Shown piece after piece: positions 1-16,380 of a stretch of 64,000 bases of DNA (position 1 is its first letter; each line of letters opens with the position of its first letter). Location: the NCBI GenBank assembly GCA_026874595.1, contig CM049317.1, positions 26,066,401 to 26,130,400 of the forward strand, in the 5' to 3' direction. The notes under the pieces were generated by a model, which saw only the letters and a program-made list of their open reading frames with translations, made no database searches and was not told where the DNA came from. The DNA is from Sipunculus nudus. Lineage: Eukaryota > Annelida > Sipuncula > Golfingiida > Sipunculidae. A program made the position numbers and the translations under genes.

Positions 1-817
1 ACGTGCAGCATGTTTAAGTAAATGGGTTTTCATTGTATATGTATGGTACTCCAAGGGGTATAAAAATGCTCCTTCGACCAAACGTTTGTTCACTTTACCA
101 CTCAAGATATATATTATGCAGCATGATACTTCACCATATTTATTCTCTTCTGACCAGTCACTAACTGTTGTCCACTGCAGCTGTACACTACAATGACCAT
201 GTAGGCGTATTACATTGATTCCTGCCAAAGTGTGCTATGACATGTGTAAGACTGTTTCATACTATCTTTTTGTGCTTACACCGTGCACAAACAATTTATT
301 CATCTTCTCTCTTCTGCGAACTGTTCATTCTAGGTAATGTAGTAATTTAGCTGGATTAAGATTAGAATTCTACAAATGGGCCAATTTTCAAATGTACAGT
401 ATGATATGGCATGAACTAAACACAAGGCGTATTTAAAACGTGCATAATGTGTTGATCAATGTTCTTTCAAATCAAATGTGTCTGTCATTTTTATACCTTA
501 CGTCGATTTTCAAAATATCCCGAATTAGGAAGAGCAACCCCGGGTAGAAATACTCATGGCAATAAATGAAAATTTTCATTGACATGGGATAGTGCTTAGC
601 GTTATATAACCGTTCATCTGGTGCTTGCTACATTATAATAGTGAAATTCATTTAATACATTTCAGTGTCTATACGTCACACTTGCGTGATACTGTAATTA
701 GTCGTTATTATACAATCAGAGTTCAAAATTTCAATAATTATCGAGGTGGGTGATTGCTCAATAGAAGCATTGTATATTTTACTCCTTGGATAATTTTCAT
801 GATATTATCTAGGCAAC
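1..817. other. 5' flank of gene 1, no gene seen
   Basis: I see no coding exon or repeat family here. The sequence is AT-rich and non-repetitive. A TATA-like stretch at about 769-779 lies some 40-50 bases before the start codon at 818 and could be the core promoter, but nothing else supports it. Confidence 0.4.
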
Positions 818-1290
818 ATGTTAAGTATTCTTGTGGTGTCGCTGGCCCTCGTGATACCAGCAATAAAGGAGGTTGAAGCGCATATGTCTAAAGGTAAAGA
901 AAGAGTTCAAATATGAAACAAGTAATCCAGTTTGTCAAGTGCGTACGCACATTTATTGTACCATATTTTTTACATAAGATTTATTCTTTTCAGACGTGAA
1001 GCTGGTCCTTGCGCAGCACCACAAATTGCTGCGGTGTTATAATTCCAAATATTTAAGTGGCTGTTTCAGGCAGTTCTTTATAGCTGGTGCTTGTCTTATG
1101 CCTTCTTCCGAGCCCGATGAATGTGGAACAAGTATTGCAGGCATTTCTGGCAAGTAGTGCAACCAGTGCACTTTAGTTGTATCCTCCTATTTAATATGTT
1201 TTCCATCAAATAGTTTAAAATATTGTTTATTGAAAGAAATATTAAACAATTACGTTAAAGAATTTGAAAACCAATATCTCCCTCTCTGTT

Positions 1291-1376
<86 letters not shown>

Positions 1377-1822
1377 CACGGCCTGCATTTTCCCAAGGAT
1401 ATGACATATCTACATAAAGGCAATTTAACTTTTCTATTGTGATATATGTATCTTGGTATTGCGAATTGTTTTAAATTGAATATATTCTTTATTCTTTTAG
1501 AGAACAACATTTATACCTTCCTCCGGCATTTCCACACACGATGCCCAAATGTCTTAGGCAACACCCACAGCATAGACATACATGGACATATGGCAATCCA
1601 CCTGATTCACTTCCAGTGTACTTCTAATCAAAGTGCATCAATACAATCAGGAAAGCAAGTATATTTGTATCAGTCCATACCTACATTCAAGATACATTTA
1701 TATGCATAAATTATTTTGTATATATTTGTATAATAACAAATATTTTTACATTATTTCTAAATTAGAGTTCTGCTTATCTGGCAAAAAGTACTGATGACGA
1801 AGATATGGAAAATCAGGTTTGA
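818..1822 (+). CDS. Gene 1: secreted six-cysteine protein, unknown family
   Basis: Four exons: 818-893, 994-1131, 1501-1658, 1766-1822. They total 429 nt and encode 142 aa. Exon 1 encodes a hydrophobic signal peptide starting MLSILVVSLALVIPA and ends in phase 1 at a GTAAAG donor. Exon 2 (138 nt, phase 1-1) holds C-x8-C-x9-C-x9-C, including RCYNS, GCFRQ, GACLMP and DECGT. Exon 3 (158 nt, phase 1-0) holds RCPNV and FQCTS, 24 residues apart, and ends SGKQ. Exon 4 encodes an acidic tail (TDDEDMENQV) and the stop. All introns are GT-AG, with pyrimidine-rich acceptors (TTCTTTTCAG, TTCTTTTAG). The start is chosen because it opens the signal peptide and matches the paralogs' 76-nt first exon. I do not recognise the family. 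Extracellular location is inferred from the signal peptide and cysteines. This is the only locus whose fourth exon is not cut to a few codons. Confidence 0.72.
1279..1373. repeat. (TC)n followed by (TA)n in intron 2 of gene 1
   Basis: A compound microsatellite: about 55 bases of CT/TC run directly into about 40 bases of TA. It sits between exons 2 and 3 of gene 1. Other loci in the family also carry (TA)n within or beside the gene. Confidence 0.95.
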
Positions 1823-5159
<3,337 letters not shown>

Positions 5160-7150
5160 GGATCTAGACTGACCGATGGAAAGTATGCGATTCATTTGTG
5201 TATTTGTTTTTGTGTTACCTGTATAGTTATGCCCGTTTAGGTTGATACTTTCAATTATATGTATAGCATCATGTGTCAAACGTATAACATAAAATAACAA
5301 AAAAAAAAAAATAAGTTGGCGTTAATTACTCAATCAACGAAGCTACGCGTTGTCATCGTGATTTAAAGGACTTATGATAATTACGTTGAATAGTGCATTC
5401 AGAGAACTAATTGCACAAACCACGTCTTACCAAAACTTCACGTGACAGATGTTGCAAGGTTCATTTAACTATTATTAGTATTTTGGTGACATTGTCTTTG
5501 TTAATGTTAACCTGTATTCCCAAAATGAAATATATTACTTAGATTGAAACTGGTAATGTACTATTTTCATGGACGCCTTAATGATACCATGTAAAAAAAC
5601 ATATATTGATTAATAAGAATGTTATCGGAAATCTGAGAAGATCCTAACAGGAAAAATTGCTTCTCTGGCACTGAAACTGAATATATATAAGTGATTCGGA
5701 AACACTGAAGGAGGGCTGTTGCCTTATTGTGTATATTTCGTCATGTTAGCAGCACTCTGCCTCCGATTCAAATACTTTTGTACCGAAAGTTAGTCTACGC
5801 GAAATTAACAAATTAAAATTCAGGTAACGAACTGAGGTTAAAAAAAATAATTCGCATACGAAACCAATAATTCAATAATTGTTCTTAAATTATGTATCTC
5901 CACCGTAGGTTTTATATACATTTACGATTCTGTGCTAAAATATTATTAATATTTCGTATTTAATATAATGATTTTTTTTATAATTTTAAAAGGTTTGTTC
6001 ACAATGTGTCTAGGATATTATAAGGAATACAAAAATATGAGAAATTTGCTGCCAGTTAGTTTAGTTTTCATGTCTGGAAAAGGAATGTTTGACCCTCTAC
6101 TTGACAATCTGTCTTCTTGACTAAATTCAAGATAAGCTCTAAACTTGAACACGACCGTATAGACATAGCTTGTCTTTAGATAGCGGATGAAGTATCGTTT
6201 TTCTGGTCATAAACCGGTTTGCTTCTCAGAGCAATTAACTCTGTGCTTATATGTTCGATATATCTCCGCACAAGAAAGTTTAAGGTTATAAACCTATATA
6301 ATGTTGTCAGAAACATGTTCAGATTGCTCTGTTAACTGGACTGTATAAACTTATGCAGGCTGAAAAGGGTCTAGAATTTTCGACGCTAAATCATGCTTTT
6401 GGTTTGTGTATTCGCTTGTGTGTTTAGTGCATAGTTATATCAGATTACTTGCTTCCTGTTATGGTAGAAACTTTCAATTATAAATTTAACATTCTTTGTC
6501 AAGTTTCAGAACATAATATTACGAACTCAAACATTGGAGCCACGCGTGCTTACCGGTGTATTCCAGAGCTCATGTCAATAACCTAAAATACTGCATGCCG
6601 AGAATTAATTACACGAATTAGGTCTCACTCATAATTGATGTTACAGATGTTTGAAAGTGTAATTAACTGTTATTAGTACTATGGTGACTTTTTTATATAA
6701 TGCGTCATCTTTATTCCACAGATCAAATGTACTTTATATAAAGAAACTTTGGAAGTACTTAAGAATAGAAGACATATACTGATTAATAAGGTGTACATCG
6801 AAAAATGTCTGAGAAAATCCGCAACAGAGAATTCATCGGAAATGTTAGAATCTGCCCTGAACCTCATATTCGTTAAAACCACTGTTACTGTTATTCCATG
6901 ATTTATGGAGTCCTTCCTGCCGTTCTGCATAAAAATATATAAATATAAATTGTTTTGCCTTTTTAATTTACCAGAGATGCTATGACTCTATCCGCTAACA
7001 CGTTGAAAAATAAAAGAACTGTATATACTTTGGTCACAATGTTACCATCACTGATCAGCTAATTGGCCTCCAAATATATTACTCTGGTGTGTAAAGTTAG
7101 CTATTGAAGCATTTCAGATCTATGAGTGATCAAACGGAAAAAAATCAGGT
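5160..7150 (+). repeat. Old duplication with ~1.2-kb period
   Basis: Segment 5160-5900 recurs at about 6370-7150 in the same order. Matching landmarks include 'tctaga', 'gtgtattcg/tgtttttgtgt', 'catagttat', 'actttcaattat', 'ggtgac' after 'attagta', 'actgattaataag', 'gtctgagaa' and 'aatcaggtaacgaactga'. Divergence is substantial and indels are frequent. No open frame is conserved between the copies, so the duplicated DNA appears non-coding. It lies just upstream of gene 2, where exon 1 of that gene should be and is not found. Confidence 0.6.
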
Positions 7151-7703
7151 AACGAACTGACGCTTCCAAAATATCAAATGTTCTTTTAACGTTCGGTGAC
7201 ATAACAGCAGTAAATTGAGATTCATTATGCAGCGAGTCTCGATATAATTCAATATGACCGGTGGATATTTCAGCTGGCCCAAATATAAAGAAACAAGTGG
7301 ACCTTTGCAATACGGATAATCTGTGCATCGTTGCATCGGCTATATTTTGCTTATTTTCATAAAAGACTATTCTAAGACAATGATTTTAATAATTAATAAC
7401 ATTAGATTGAAGAACATGAATGATTATTCTTTAATTTACAAATAAGAAAATGATACTTGAACAGTAGCAGGAAATGGGGCACTGCTACAATTTAGAACAT
7501 CCTGAAGTCTGTTTCCGTCGAGTATTTGTAGCTGGCGCGTGCCTTATGCCTCCAACCGACCCAGCGAAATGCGGAACAGGTAATAAGGGCATAAAAATCA
7601 CCTGTTATAATAAGAAACTTTTGAACTTTCTTCCTCTCACACTCCTAAACTGTCAGGGTCTCTTTCCAAATTTCCCCAAATATAACAAGTATACCTTAGA
7701 GTA

Positions 7704-9064
7704 CAGTCGAACCTGTCTAATGCGACCATCCAACGGACTGGGCAAAAGTGGTCGCAATGGCTATGTAGTCGTATTAGACAGTTTATGAACATTTAGGAAC
7801 TAAACAAATTTAGATGATATGGATGACGGAGGTATGCATAAAAGTAGGCCTGCCACGTTTACACGTTTAAACAACTCAGTTCCGATAAATTACTGTCATC
7901 GTTTACAGAACGACAGACCATTCACACCATGGGCAATGATACACTCTTTCCGTCCGCTTTACATCGTCGGTAAACCATTCGCGTATTTAGGTGGACTTTG
8001 ATTTGAAAATTTTTGAGGGTTTTATAAAAATCTTAGTCTTTGGTTTTTAATTATACAGGGTTTCTTTTACATAAGATGTACGACGGCGTGCCGCCGGTAT
8101 TGAATTTTAGATCGCCATTGTGAATATACTCTTATTATTCACCGCCTTTGTAACCCTCGAAAATGAATAATCACCACGTGTTGCCGCCAAATATGCATTA
8201 AATCTTTAGATTATTGACCATCAAATGTAGATAATCGTCGCTTTTACTCCTACGAGCGCACGAGCGATGGTTAAGGTTACAGAAGAAATAAGAGAAAACA
8301 TTTACCCGAATTGGTACCACGGTTACAGTGACGAAACGTCATGTCATTGGTACTTTTCAACTAATTTGCATAGCCCTTGACGACAAATCTTCCGAATATT
8401 GCCAACTGGCTACTGTGCATACAGGCTGGCCTTATGGAAAATGCAAATTTTTAGGCCAAAAGGCAATTACGAACGATCTCAAATCAGTTGTTAGCACGAT
8501 TATAGCTGTCAAAAATTTGCGGTGGAGGCTACGTTCACAGCCAGGGAGCAGCTGCTTTTTTAAAGCATTTTTAATAACTATGCGCGTTCAATAAACCTCT
8601 CTTTTTGTGAAAAAACTGCGTTGTCAGCTACAAACACCCATTTGAACGACTTAACAATTGTTTGCTTACGTCACTGGTTACTAACATCACTTGCTTCATA
8701 GGAACATCATAAATTATCCACTTTTTGTAATAACGCCTTTCATGACACTTTCTATTGAGGGGGTGGGGGGACACAGGTCAAAGATTAATTTCGGGGAACC
8801 TCCATCCATGTGTGGACGTGTAAGCAATTCACGTAACCTAGCCGGGACTCCGGACCCAGGGTACTCCCATATGACTACTAGTAAAACAAAACAAGGTGCA
8901 AGTGACCGCAACACCACGCTTGGTCAATCAACCGACCGGTCAGCGCTGGTCAGTGAGTAGCTCATTAAGTGCAGGTCAATATATCACTTTGGTCGGGAAA
9001 AAAATACCCGTAATCCGTAATAGCCAGGTCGTGTCACAGGTGGTCGTTTAGACAGGTTGAACTG
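7704..9064. mobile_element. TIR DNA transposon (pogo/Tc1-like, non-autonomous)
   Basis: The left end starts CAGTCGAACCTGTCTAATGC and continues to GACCA. The right end, read on the other strand, starts CAGTTCAACCTGTCTAAACG and continues to ACCAC. Both ends are bounded by TA (7702-7703 and 9065-9066), as expected for TA target-site duplication in the Tc1/mariner/pogo group. Its 1361 bp contain no transposase-like open frame. It sits in intron 2 of gene 2. Confidence 0.75.
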
Positions 9065-9112
9065 TATATAATTATATTTTTCCATGGTGGTTCTTTTTCC
9101 TTTTCTGGTTTT

Positions 9113-9141
9113 ACAGGTGGTCGTTTAGACAGGTTGGACAG
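9113..9141. mobile_element. Duplicate right-end fragment of the 7704-9064 element
   Basis: About 29 bases repeat the last bases of the TIR element (9036-9064), 77 bp further right, with one substitution near the end. It looks like a remnant of a second insertion or of an abortive or nested transposition. Confidence 0.7.
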
Positions 9142-9388
9142 TTTTTCTTATCCAATATCTATAGAAACAATAGTTTGCATGTTACTTCCAGGGAAAGAGA
9201 TCAACTGGTTTAATAAAGATGGGAGTTCTGGGTGCACAAATGTGGTAAATAAGAGTCTTCCTGTTAAATTATATGGAAAACTTACCATCCAAGTGGTCCA
9301 TTACCACTGTGGTGACCCTCAGGAAGCATATTTCGAATTCGGAAAGCAAGTATTTTTGACAGGTTTATCTTAAATTATAGAATACTTA

Positions 9389-9395
<7 letters not shown>

Positions 9396-9441
<46 letters not shown>
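9396..9441. repeat. (TA)n microsatellite in intron 3 of gene 2
   Basis: About 45 bases of pure TA lie between exon 3 and the presumed last exon of gene 2. Confidence 0.95.
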
Positions 9442-9443
<2 letters not shown>

Positions 9444-12400
9444 CTACTTCTATAGTAAACCGATTTTACTGTTTCACTAATATTTCTCTAGATATAGTGC
9501 ATGTATTAGATAAGGCTCACTCATCATGCAGCAAACTTCGGGTTTCATCATTAGAGTTTGCACCGAAGAATAATTAAGATCAGGTTAATGAGACCATGGA
9601 ATCGGATTCTAATTAAATATTTTTTACATCCGCGACTCCCTGCTCTCGTCGATCTAACTTTTGGCCTTCTGACAGCCCAAGTGTTGCGACCTTATTAAAT
9701 TCGTTAAGGCTCTGTACAATGCATTAAAAATTCATCTCTCTGCAATTTGTATTTTTTTTTTTTGCATTATACCATAGAATATGTATTCAGTACTATGTGA
9801 GCATTGGCAACAAATTACAGACGTACATGTAATTTTCAACAATATGTAAAAAAGAAACAATATGGAATATGAGTCATTTATTATTCTATATGACTTAGTT
9901 GTTTAAGAAATATAATGGTAACTAGAAATTCAAGTGCAATATACATATTTACAAGTACAAAGGGTTGACTGGCATTTTTTTTTTACATTTTGGTCTGAAT
10001 AAAATTTTAGAGACTGCATCATCCAATCATTTGAAAATATTATTAAAACAATTGAATTAAGATATTTTTAAGAATTGCGGAAAAAAACTTCGTTTACACA
10101 ATTTATTTAAATTCAACTGATGTAACTTATGTTAAGTATTAGTTTAGTATACCTTTTTGTTTTAGAAAAAAGCCAATACTGAGCTAAAGTACTACAAGTC
10201 GGACTCCACAACCGAGAGTTTATTTATCTTGCACTGGTTTGTTATTGGGATCGTACGCTCTTTCACAAACGTACAGATCAATTAACGAGACGACAAATGA
10301 AAATCACTTCATTTATTATATAAACATATATGAACATTGTTTCCCGTCCATAAATAAATGTAGAAATATACCCATAGAAAATTCAGCTTGATCTTGTTTA
10401 AACTATGTTATATTCCCAGTTAAAATAACATAATACAATGTCCATATATTCCGATTTTATCAATGGTAACACTACAAATGAATATCGCCGAAGTCACTAA
10501 GGCGTTGGTACTCATGTTGGATGTTCAAGTGAAAGGAGAGGCTCTTATAAAGTTCTTATATCCTAGAGTCCGAATGCTGCCGCCATCACTCTAAAATAAA
10601 ATCATCCTTTTTTTACGGGGAACAAATACCTGAATCACCTTTGGAATAGACCAATAGTACAAAACATGGAGGAACACATTACTACATCTGCAATTATGAA
10701 TATATAATGTTAAAGTTAAAAACGCCTTTAGGCATCATCCAATCGAATGTTATGAGAGCCACTACGTATCATGTGTTCACCCTGACACCAAACGTAAGAA
10801 ATCAAAAGATTTGGTCACCCTGACACCAAACGTAAGAAATCAAAGTTATGGTCTTACGTACAGGACAATATTCGCTGCTTGTACCAGTAGCAGATCTGAT
10901 TAAGTAACGTGTACCATTTCAAAGGCGTGAACTGGTAAAGTACTGTTCAATTTGACATTTTGAATATATTTGCTATATGGCAAAATGTAATATGAATAAT
11001 TATATAAACTTTGAAACAGCCAATAAGTACGAATATTCTGTATAAAGATAATTATATATTATTTAAAAAGAGGAACAATGTTATACATAGTGCATATTTT
11101 TGCTCGTGAATTATTCCCTCTGTTTCGGAGAGGAGCCATGACTTTAAGGCGAGGCAGTCCATACATAGCAAAATATGTAAACAGTTATAATAACCCAGAA
11201 CATTAACATAGGAAACAGGGCATGGCAATCATAGTTAAGTAAAACAGCTGAAGAATTAATAATATAAAATTTTGCAACCAAAGCACTGGCAACCTCAAGT
11301 TTGGGGTAATATATATAAAAAAACCACTTATAACATGCTGCAGTTTATGAGAAACAGTCAATGAATTTAATATTTTAGTAGAATCGCTTGCGATATTGTG
11401 TCTCATTGCTCGTTGAACTAGTATAGCTTGTAAATGTTAAGAGATTAAGAGAATAGTCGATAATTCAGGATACTTTGTTTGCTTAAGTAAAGATGGTAAC
11501 ATCATGATATCTCATTACTACATCGAAGTCATTCAGGGGACTAAATAACCACCGTACTCAAAAACTGTTCTGCCTTAAATAAATGTTAGCAGGAACTTCA
11601 CGACCTATGTCAATGTTGCGAATGATTTCTAGACAATACTGTTGAAGTTTTTTGTTCGAGAGGGTTAAAAATTCCCGAAAAATTGGGAAAAATAAAACCA
11701 TAAATAAAAGGTCCTGTCAGCCAACAGACTGATATTTCAATTGAGAATGGCCTTGTATTTTCCCCGTCATTCATACAGATTTTGTAACCTTTTAAAATGG
11801 TCAGGTACAAATAATCAGATATGTCCATTCGTTTAGTTTTCAGTTTCCAATTGTTACGATGTTGCTTTTTTATTTAATAACATGAGTTCATATGGTAATG
11901 GATTAATCTTGTAAGTTTATTTGTATGAATTGCATTTGTATTAATTTGGTTAACTACAAAAATTTTACCCTCACAAAACAATACAAAAAATGAAAATCAT
12001 ACATATGAAGTGCATTCTTTAGATATTGTGTGCACATTCTGTGGTTTTAGCCGTAGCAGGTACACATTATATTATCAAAACCATTAAATGTATGTAATAT
12101 ATGGTTCATATTATGAAATATTACACTAGTTGCTTTAGGACAGGAAATTTCCGGAAACAACTCGCTCTGACCATATATATATTGTATTGTTGATAATTGC
12201 TTGTCAACTGTTTATTTGGAGTGATTTGTGTTTTCTATCTTCACGCATCTTTTTCACACATGAAAACTTTGCTAATGAAAAAAAAATCCTTTGAACAATG
12301 AGGACTCTATGAATTCATGTTTTATTAAAAAACTAGGTATCCTCATGCTACTTATGTTATGAATATATATACAATTTGCTGTAATTCTGTAAAGCCAACA

Positions 12401-12515
12401 AAGCCATTTTAATGAAATATTAAGATACGCAGGGTGCCTAGTGTTAGCAAAATATGGTTTGCATTAGAAATTATATGAAGGTGCAGACTAACGCACAGGA
12501 AACGTTTTCTCTTAC

Positions 12516-12971
12516 TTATTCCACATACGGCGGGCTCAGTGTCAGGCATATTGCAAGCACCAGCAACAAATAACTGTCGTAAACAGTCGTTAACATGATT
12601 GGTATTGTAAGAACGCAGTGCATCTGTGAGCTGAGCAAGAATTTGTTTCTCGTCTGTAACTAAACATTAAAATGAAATTGAAACCTATTTCAAATAAATA
12701 AATCAATAACAAATTAAGTAAAACGAGTAAATCTTTTTCAATTAAGTATCTTCACCTTAGCCTTTTAATACATTTAGCTTTCGGCGCTAACATGTAATTC
12801 TATTACGAGGAGTTCGTATTTAATACTAATGTTTTCTCTGATAATTTGGATCGCTTTCCACAGTTTGAAGTTCATATTTAAATACGCGTTTTTACCTTTT
12901 GAGTTCTCCACCTGTGTACCTCTTATTGTCGATAACAGCAAACACAGTACTTCTACATAGATTCGTAACAT
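12516..12971 (-). pseudogene. Partial family gene A1: exons 1 and 2 only
   Basis: Exon 1 (12896-12971, 76 nt) encodes a signal peptide starting MLRIYVEVLCLLLS and ends in phase 1. Exon 2 (12516-12653, 138 nt, phase 1-1) encodes DEKQILAQL, then NDCLRQ, GACNMPD and AVCGI. The first family cysteine is replaced by serine (LRSYN). An upstream in-frame ATG at 12992 also exists, but the 12971 start matches the other loci. No exon 3 or 4 is visible downstream on this strand before gene 2, which lies in the opposite direction. Introns and about 350 bp of upstream sequence are similar to gene 3 at 39-40 kb. Either a truncated gene or a leftover of the tandem duplication. Splice sites are intact, so transcription is possible. 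Confidence 0.6.
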
Positions 12972-13362
12972 CCTTGTCAAATTTTGAATCATACAAATTG
13001 ATCAGTTACAGCTAAGCGAAAGTTCTGCCTGTATACTAATGTACACGATACAAGAATAATTATCACCACTCTCGATTAAAGGTTATTAGACCATCAGGTA
13101 AGTACCCGGATAATTGACAAAATTTATCACTAACAAAATGGAATTATTGGAAACCCATCTTAAATTACAGACATACAATACAAAGTTTTCCTGCTGTTAA
13201 TAGACAACATTAATTGAATGAGGGCTGCTGTACCAAAGGCGGTACCAGTAATGCGTTGAATTAAATAAAAAATTATGTTGGTAGATGTTTGGGATGTTTG
13301 GTATTTTAGCGTTTCTTTCTTTCGTTTTTTTTATTTAAACTGAGTGAATTTGAATGAAGAAC

Positions 13363-13437
13363 AAAAGGTTTTGAGGAAAACTTTTTTTCTGTTTTGTTTA
13401 AAGGTTTTGAGGAAAACTTTTTTTCTGTTTTGTTTAA
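13363..13437 (+). repeat. Perfect 37-bp direct repeat, two copies
   Basis: The 'aaaggttttgaggaaaac...tgttttgttta' segment occurs twice back to back. It is also present in block A copy 2 (about 21195-21269). It lies about 400 bp upstream of the A1 first exon on the - strand. Confidence 0.85.
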
Positions 13438-13439
13438 TG

Positions 13440-16380
13440 AAACTTCCTACACCACAACAGAACGTCTGCATTTAAGCTTAGTATACTACCTCTCGAACAT
13501 TCTGCTTCATATAGGTTACGAGCATGATTCAAGTGGCGCTCGCCAAGAAATACATAACAAGGCCGTTAAATTTTGTTCTTGGCGTTTCAGTCTTGTTAAA
13601 CCTTGCAAGTTTACAACAGTATCTCCCGTTCGTCGGTCACCTGTACATACGTTCGAATCCAGACTATCCTACGATAGTTATTATAGTCCGTACCTTGTGA
13701 CGTACTTCTCGGTAAGCTTAGTGATATATGTAAATACACATGCATGCATATATATTGGTCCTATTCATACGTGATATAACTTACTTATTGGATTTCCTAA
13801 TTCACTCCTTGAATTTTGTGTCTGGCCAACACCATAATTTTTTGTTAGGATTCTGAAGTATTTTTAGAATGGCGAAAACGGAAGAAAACTGTACCAATGC
13901 ATAATCCAGAATCCATAATGTCATAATGTATCTCTTAAAATGCGTATGTTTTTCTACAGCTGATTGTATGATCCTCTGCAGCTCTTATTGCATATTAATT
14001 TTCAAGTATTTTTATAGATATCTGGTTTTATGATTCTGCTTTAGTCAGAACAGAAACATTACTTCTCCCGTACTCTTCAGTCTCTTAGGGAGGCATGAGC
14101 CATGTGGTGGTAACACCAGCCGGAAACAAACATGCGGCCGATATTAATTTAAACACCGCATACGTTTTGTATGCTGAGCGAGTATCTGTCTCTAATCGTG
14201 AAGAGGAAATAAATCGTATAATTTCTTAGAAAAAATGAAATATTAATCACAGAGACCAATAAAATTCTCAACAATTTCAAATCGGTTTCCTGTCAAAATT
14301 TTCTAAATCTGAAAAGTCAGTACATAATTATATTATCCATTTGATTGATCTCCCATGAAACTGGTAGCATCAGGCACAGGGACAAAAAGGTAACAAGAAG
14401 TATGTTGGCAAAGGATAAATCTAAAATGTAGCCATGCACATAACCAATCTATAATAACGAAACCATATCTGACAGAATATGTTTGAGGAAGCATGAAGGG
14501 AGTGCTTGTAAATGGAGTTACTAAAATGATTTGTCAGTTTCATATAGCATACACGAGATACGTGACTTTATACCTGTGGTACAGAAATCTGTTATTAATA
14601 ACATGTGTTCCAACCTAATTAATTGTTAATTTTATCACATGAGCCCACTGGTAGTTGCTCAAACGAATGTTCTGACAGTTGCAACTAATGTGTATGGAAA
14701 ACATATGAGTCTAATTGTTCATTATTGCCCCCACACTGTATTATGTCCGACAAACTATATCCATATAAAGTTTCAATTTCTAAGGTTCCCCTCTACAAAT
14801 GTCGGTGCCATGTTTAAATATTTGCCCAACAAGTGCTCAAAGAATTGACATGTAAGAGCCATAAAATATCCAAAGATGAGAAATACACTGGCTTTGAATA
14901 TATGAATTAACCTATTTATGAACTATATATGTTTTAGAGCCAATGACATAATCCTAGCATAAAGATGGCGAGGCGACCAGACTCAACTGAGCCCCATTGA
15001 ACAAGTTCCCAGATTTTGACCCTGAAGACTGACGACAACTAGGGTGCTTAAACATAATGGCCTGAGTCAAGGCAACTGGATTGACGACTGAGGCGGCAAA
15101 CCAAAACATGTAATATTTTTTTTTATAATTTATTAGTTTTTTTTTGTTATAGATCTCTTTCTTGTCCATATAATTTTTCCCCATCCGTGATTCAAACATA
15201 TTTTGATATAGTTTAAGTGTTAAAATAATATTAAATATTCTGTTTCATATACAATAAACATTCTTGATTCGAGACAACGTGGCATATCAAATTATACAAT
15301 ATGCTGCCATTGCACTAGAAACATTTTCTATACATATTTGTTCATTTATACTATGATGCAACCACAGCTTCCATAACATAAACTCTACACCTTGTGATCA
15401 TGGCCAAGATGATCACATGACAGAGGTACTCATGTGGCCACAGAATTAATTATGATTGGTTGCTGACTGTGTTTTTTGAAGATTCGACCCAACTTCAGAA
15501 ACCCCCCCCCCCAAAAAAAAAAAAAAACTGACGCCGACTGTCGTTGAATCACGTCTTTTCTCGCATACCGGTTGCGACTGACTCAACGGTTTTTGACTTG
15601 TTAAGTTGAATCGGGTTGCAACGTATATGTCGGGATTAAAAATTCCTGTTTAATATTCAGTTAAGATATATCTTCTTCACATGATTAAAGCTCTAAAACA
15701 TGTAATTATCAGACAACAAATTTTCGTTATTCTCCATTACTCGTCCCCTGATACAATTATCACATGCAGATAACCGAAAACATATAATTTAAAGTTACAC
15801 TTTCTTGTGTATTTGGGCAAGGGTTAACATAAACCAAACATTATTTAAAAAAAAGACAATCAAACCGATGCATTATCAGGATATGAATCTGGTAGTCATG
15901 AGCGATAAAACCCGATATCATAATAGCATTAGTAAAAAACCAATGGTTTATTATATGTCAAGCAAGAAGGGTTATTATATGTCAAATAAGAAAGCATAAG
16001 AGGGTGCCTAGAAAAATAACTAATTTTTCTGACATCTCCCAAAGCGGTTAATTATTTTCTTCGTAAAATTGATCTCACTGGTAGATGCTAATCTCTTATC
16101 TCTTGTAAGTGGTCCTAAATTAAAGGTCCGTGTTAAATGTTAAATATTAGACTGCAAAAAAATGAAACATGCATAATTTGTTCTTATAACGATTAATCTT
16201 TATAATTAATTAGGCCAAGAAGATTTAAACATGGGTATCATTCGTTCATCTTTTTCAGTAACATAGTGTACAAAAGATATTGCCAAACAGACTTCTGAAA
16301 CAAATATTAAATAGTACATAACTCTATTACTTGATATACAAAACAGCCTACAAACATTGAAATACCATTAACATTACCGG
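13440..16380. other. Non-coding spacer of block A
   Basis: No exon of the cysteine family and no transposon protein is seen. A C-run followed by an A-run (about 15504-15529) and short direct repeats of 'ggttattatatgtcaa' (15946-15990) occur here. Open frames of 60-126 codons in this stretch begin at TTG, not ATG, and have no protein-like features. The stretch 15475-16690 is also kept in the older third unit (27638-28850). Confidence 0.5.

Larger units (their letters stand above)
7447..9497 (+). pseudogene. Gene 2: broken six-cysteine secreted protein
   Basis: Exon 2 (about 7447-7579) keeps HCYNL, VCFRR, GACLMP and KCGTG with the family's x8, x9, x9 spacing. However, an in-frame TAG lies at 7465-7467 just before the first cysteine, and the start of the exon is deformed. 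Exon 3 (9192-9349) is 158 nt and intact, with GCTNV and HYHCG 24 residues apart and the ending FGKQ. After the next acceptor (CTCTAG at 9491) only one codon precedes a stop (9495-9497). I could not find a signal-peptide exon between 5 and 7.4 kb. Intron 2 is enlarged by a 1.36-kb TIR element. With no exon 1 and a nonsense codon, this is most likely a pseudogene, although exon 3 could still be used by a readthrough or hybrid transcript. Confidence 0.65.

Noticed and set aside
13394-13774. 126-codon open frame conserved in both block A copies (also 21226-21606)
   Set aside because: It begins at TTG, not ATG, and its conservation is fully explained by the recent tandem duplication. No signal peptide, motif or splice logic supports it.
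14954-15199. Open frame on the - strand
   Set aside because: Lysine-rich and dominated by T/A runs. It is interrupted in copy 2 by a homopolymer change and lacks any family feature.
15805-15999. 64-codon frame kept open in three copies (also 23638, 27968)
   Set aside because: It starts at TTG. The third copy differs by about six changes, all altering residues, which is compatible with chance in a short non-coding piece. Interesting only if transcripts are found.
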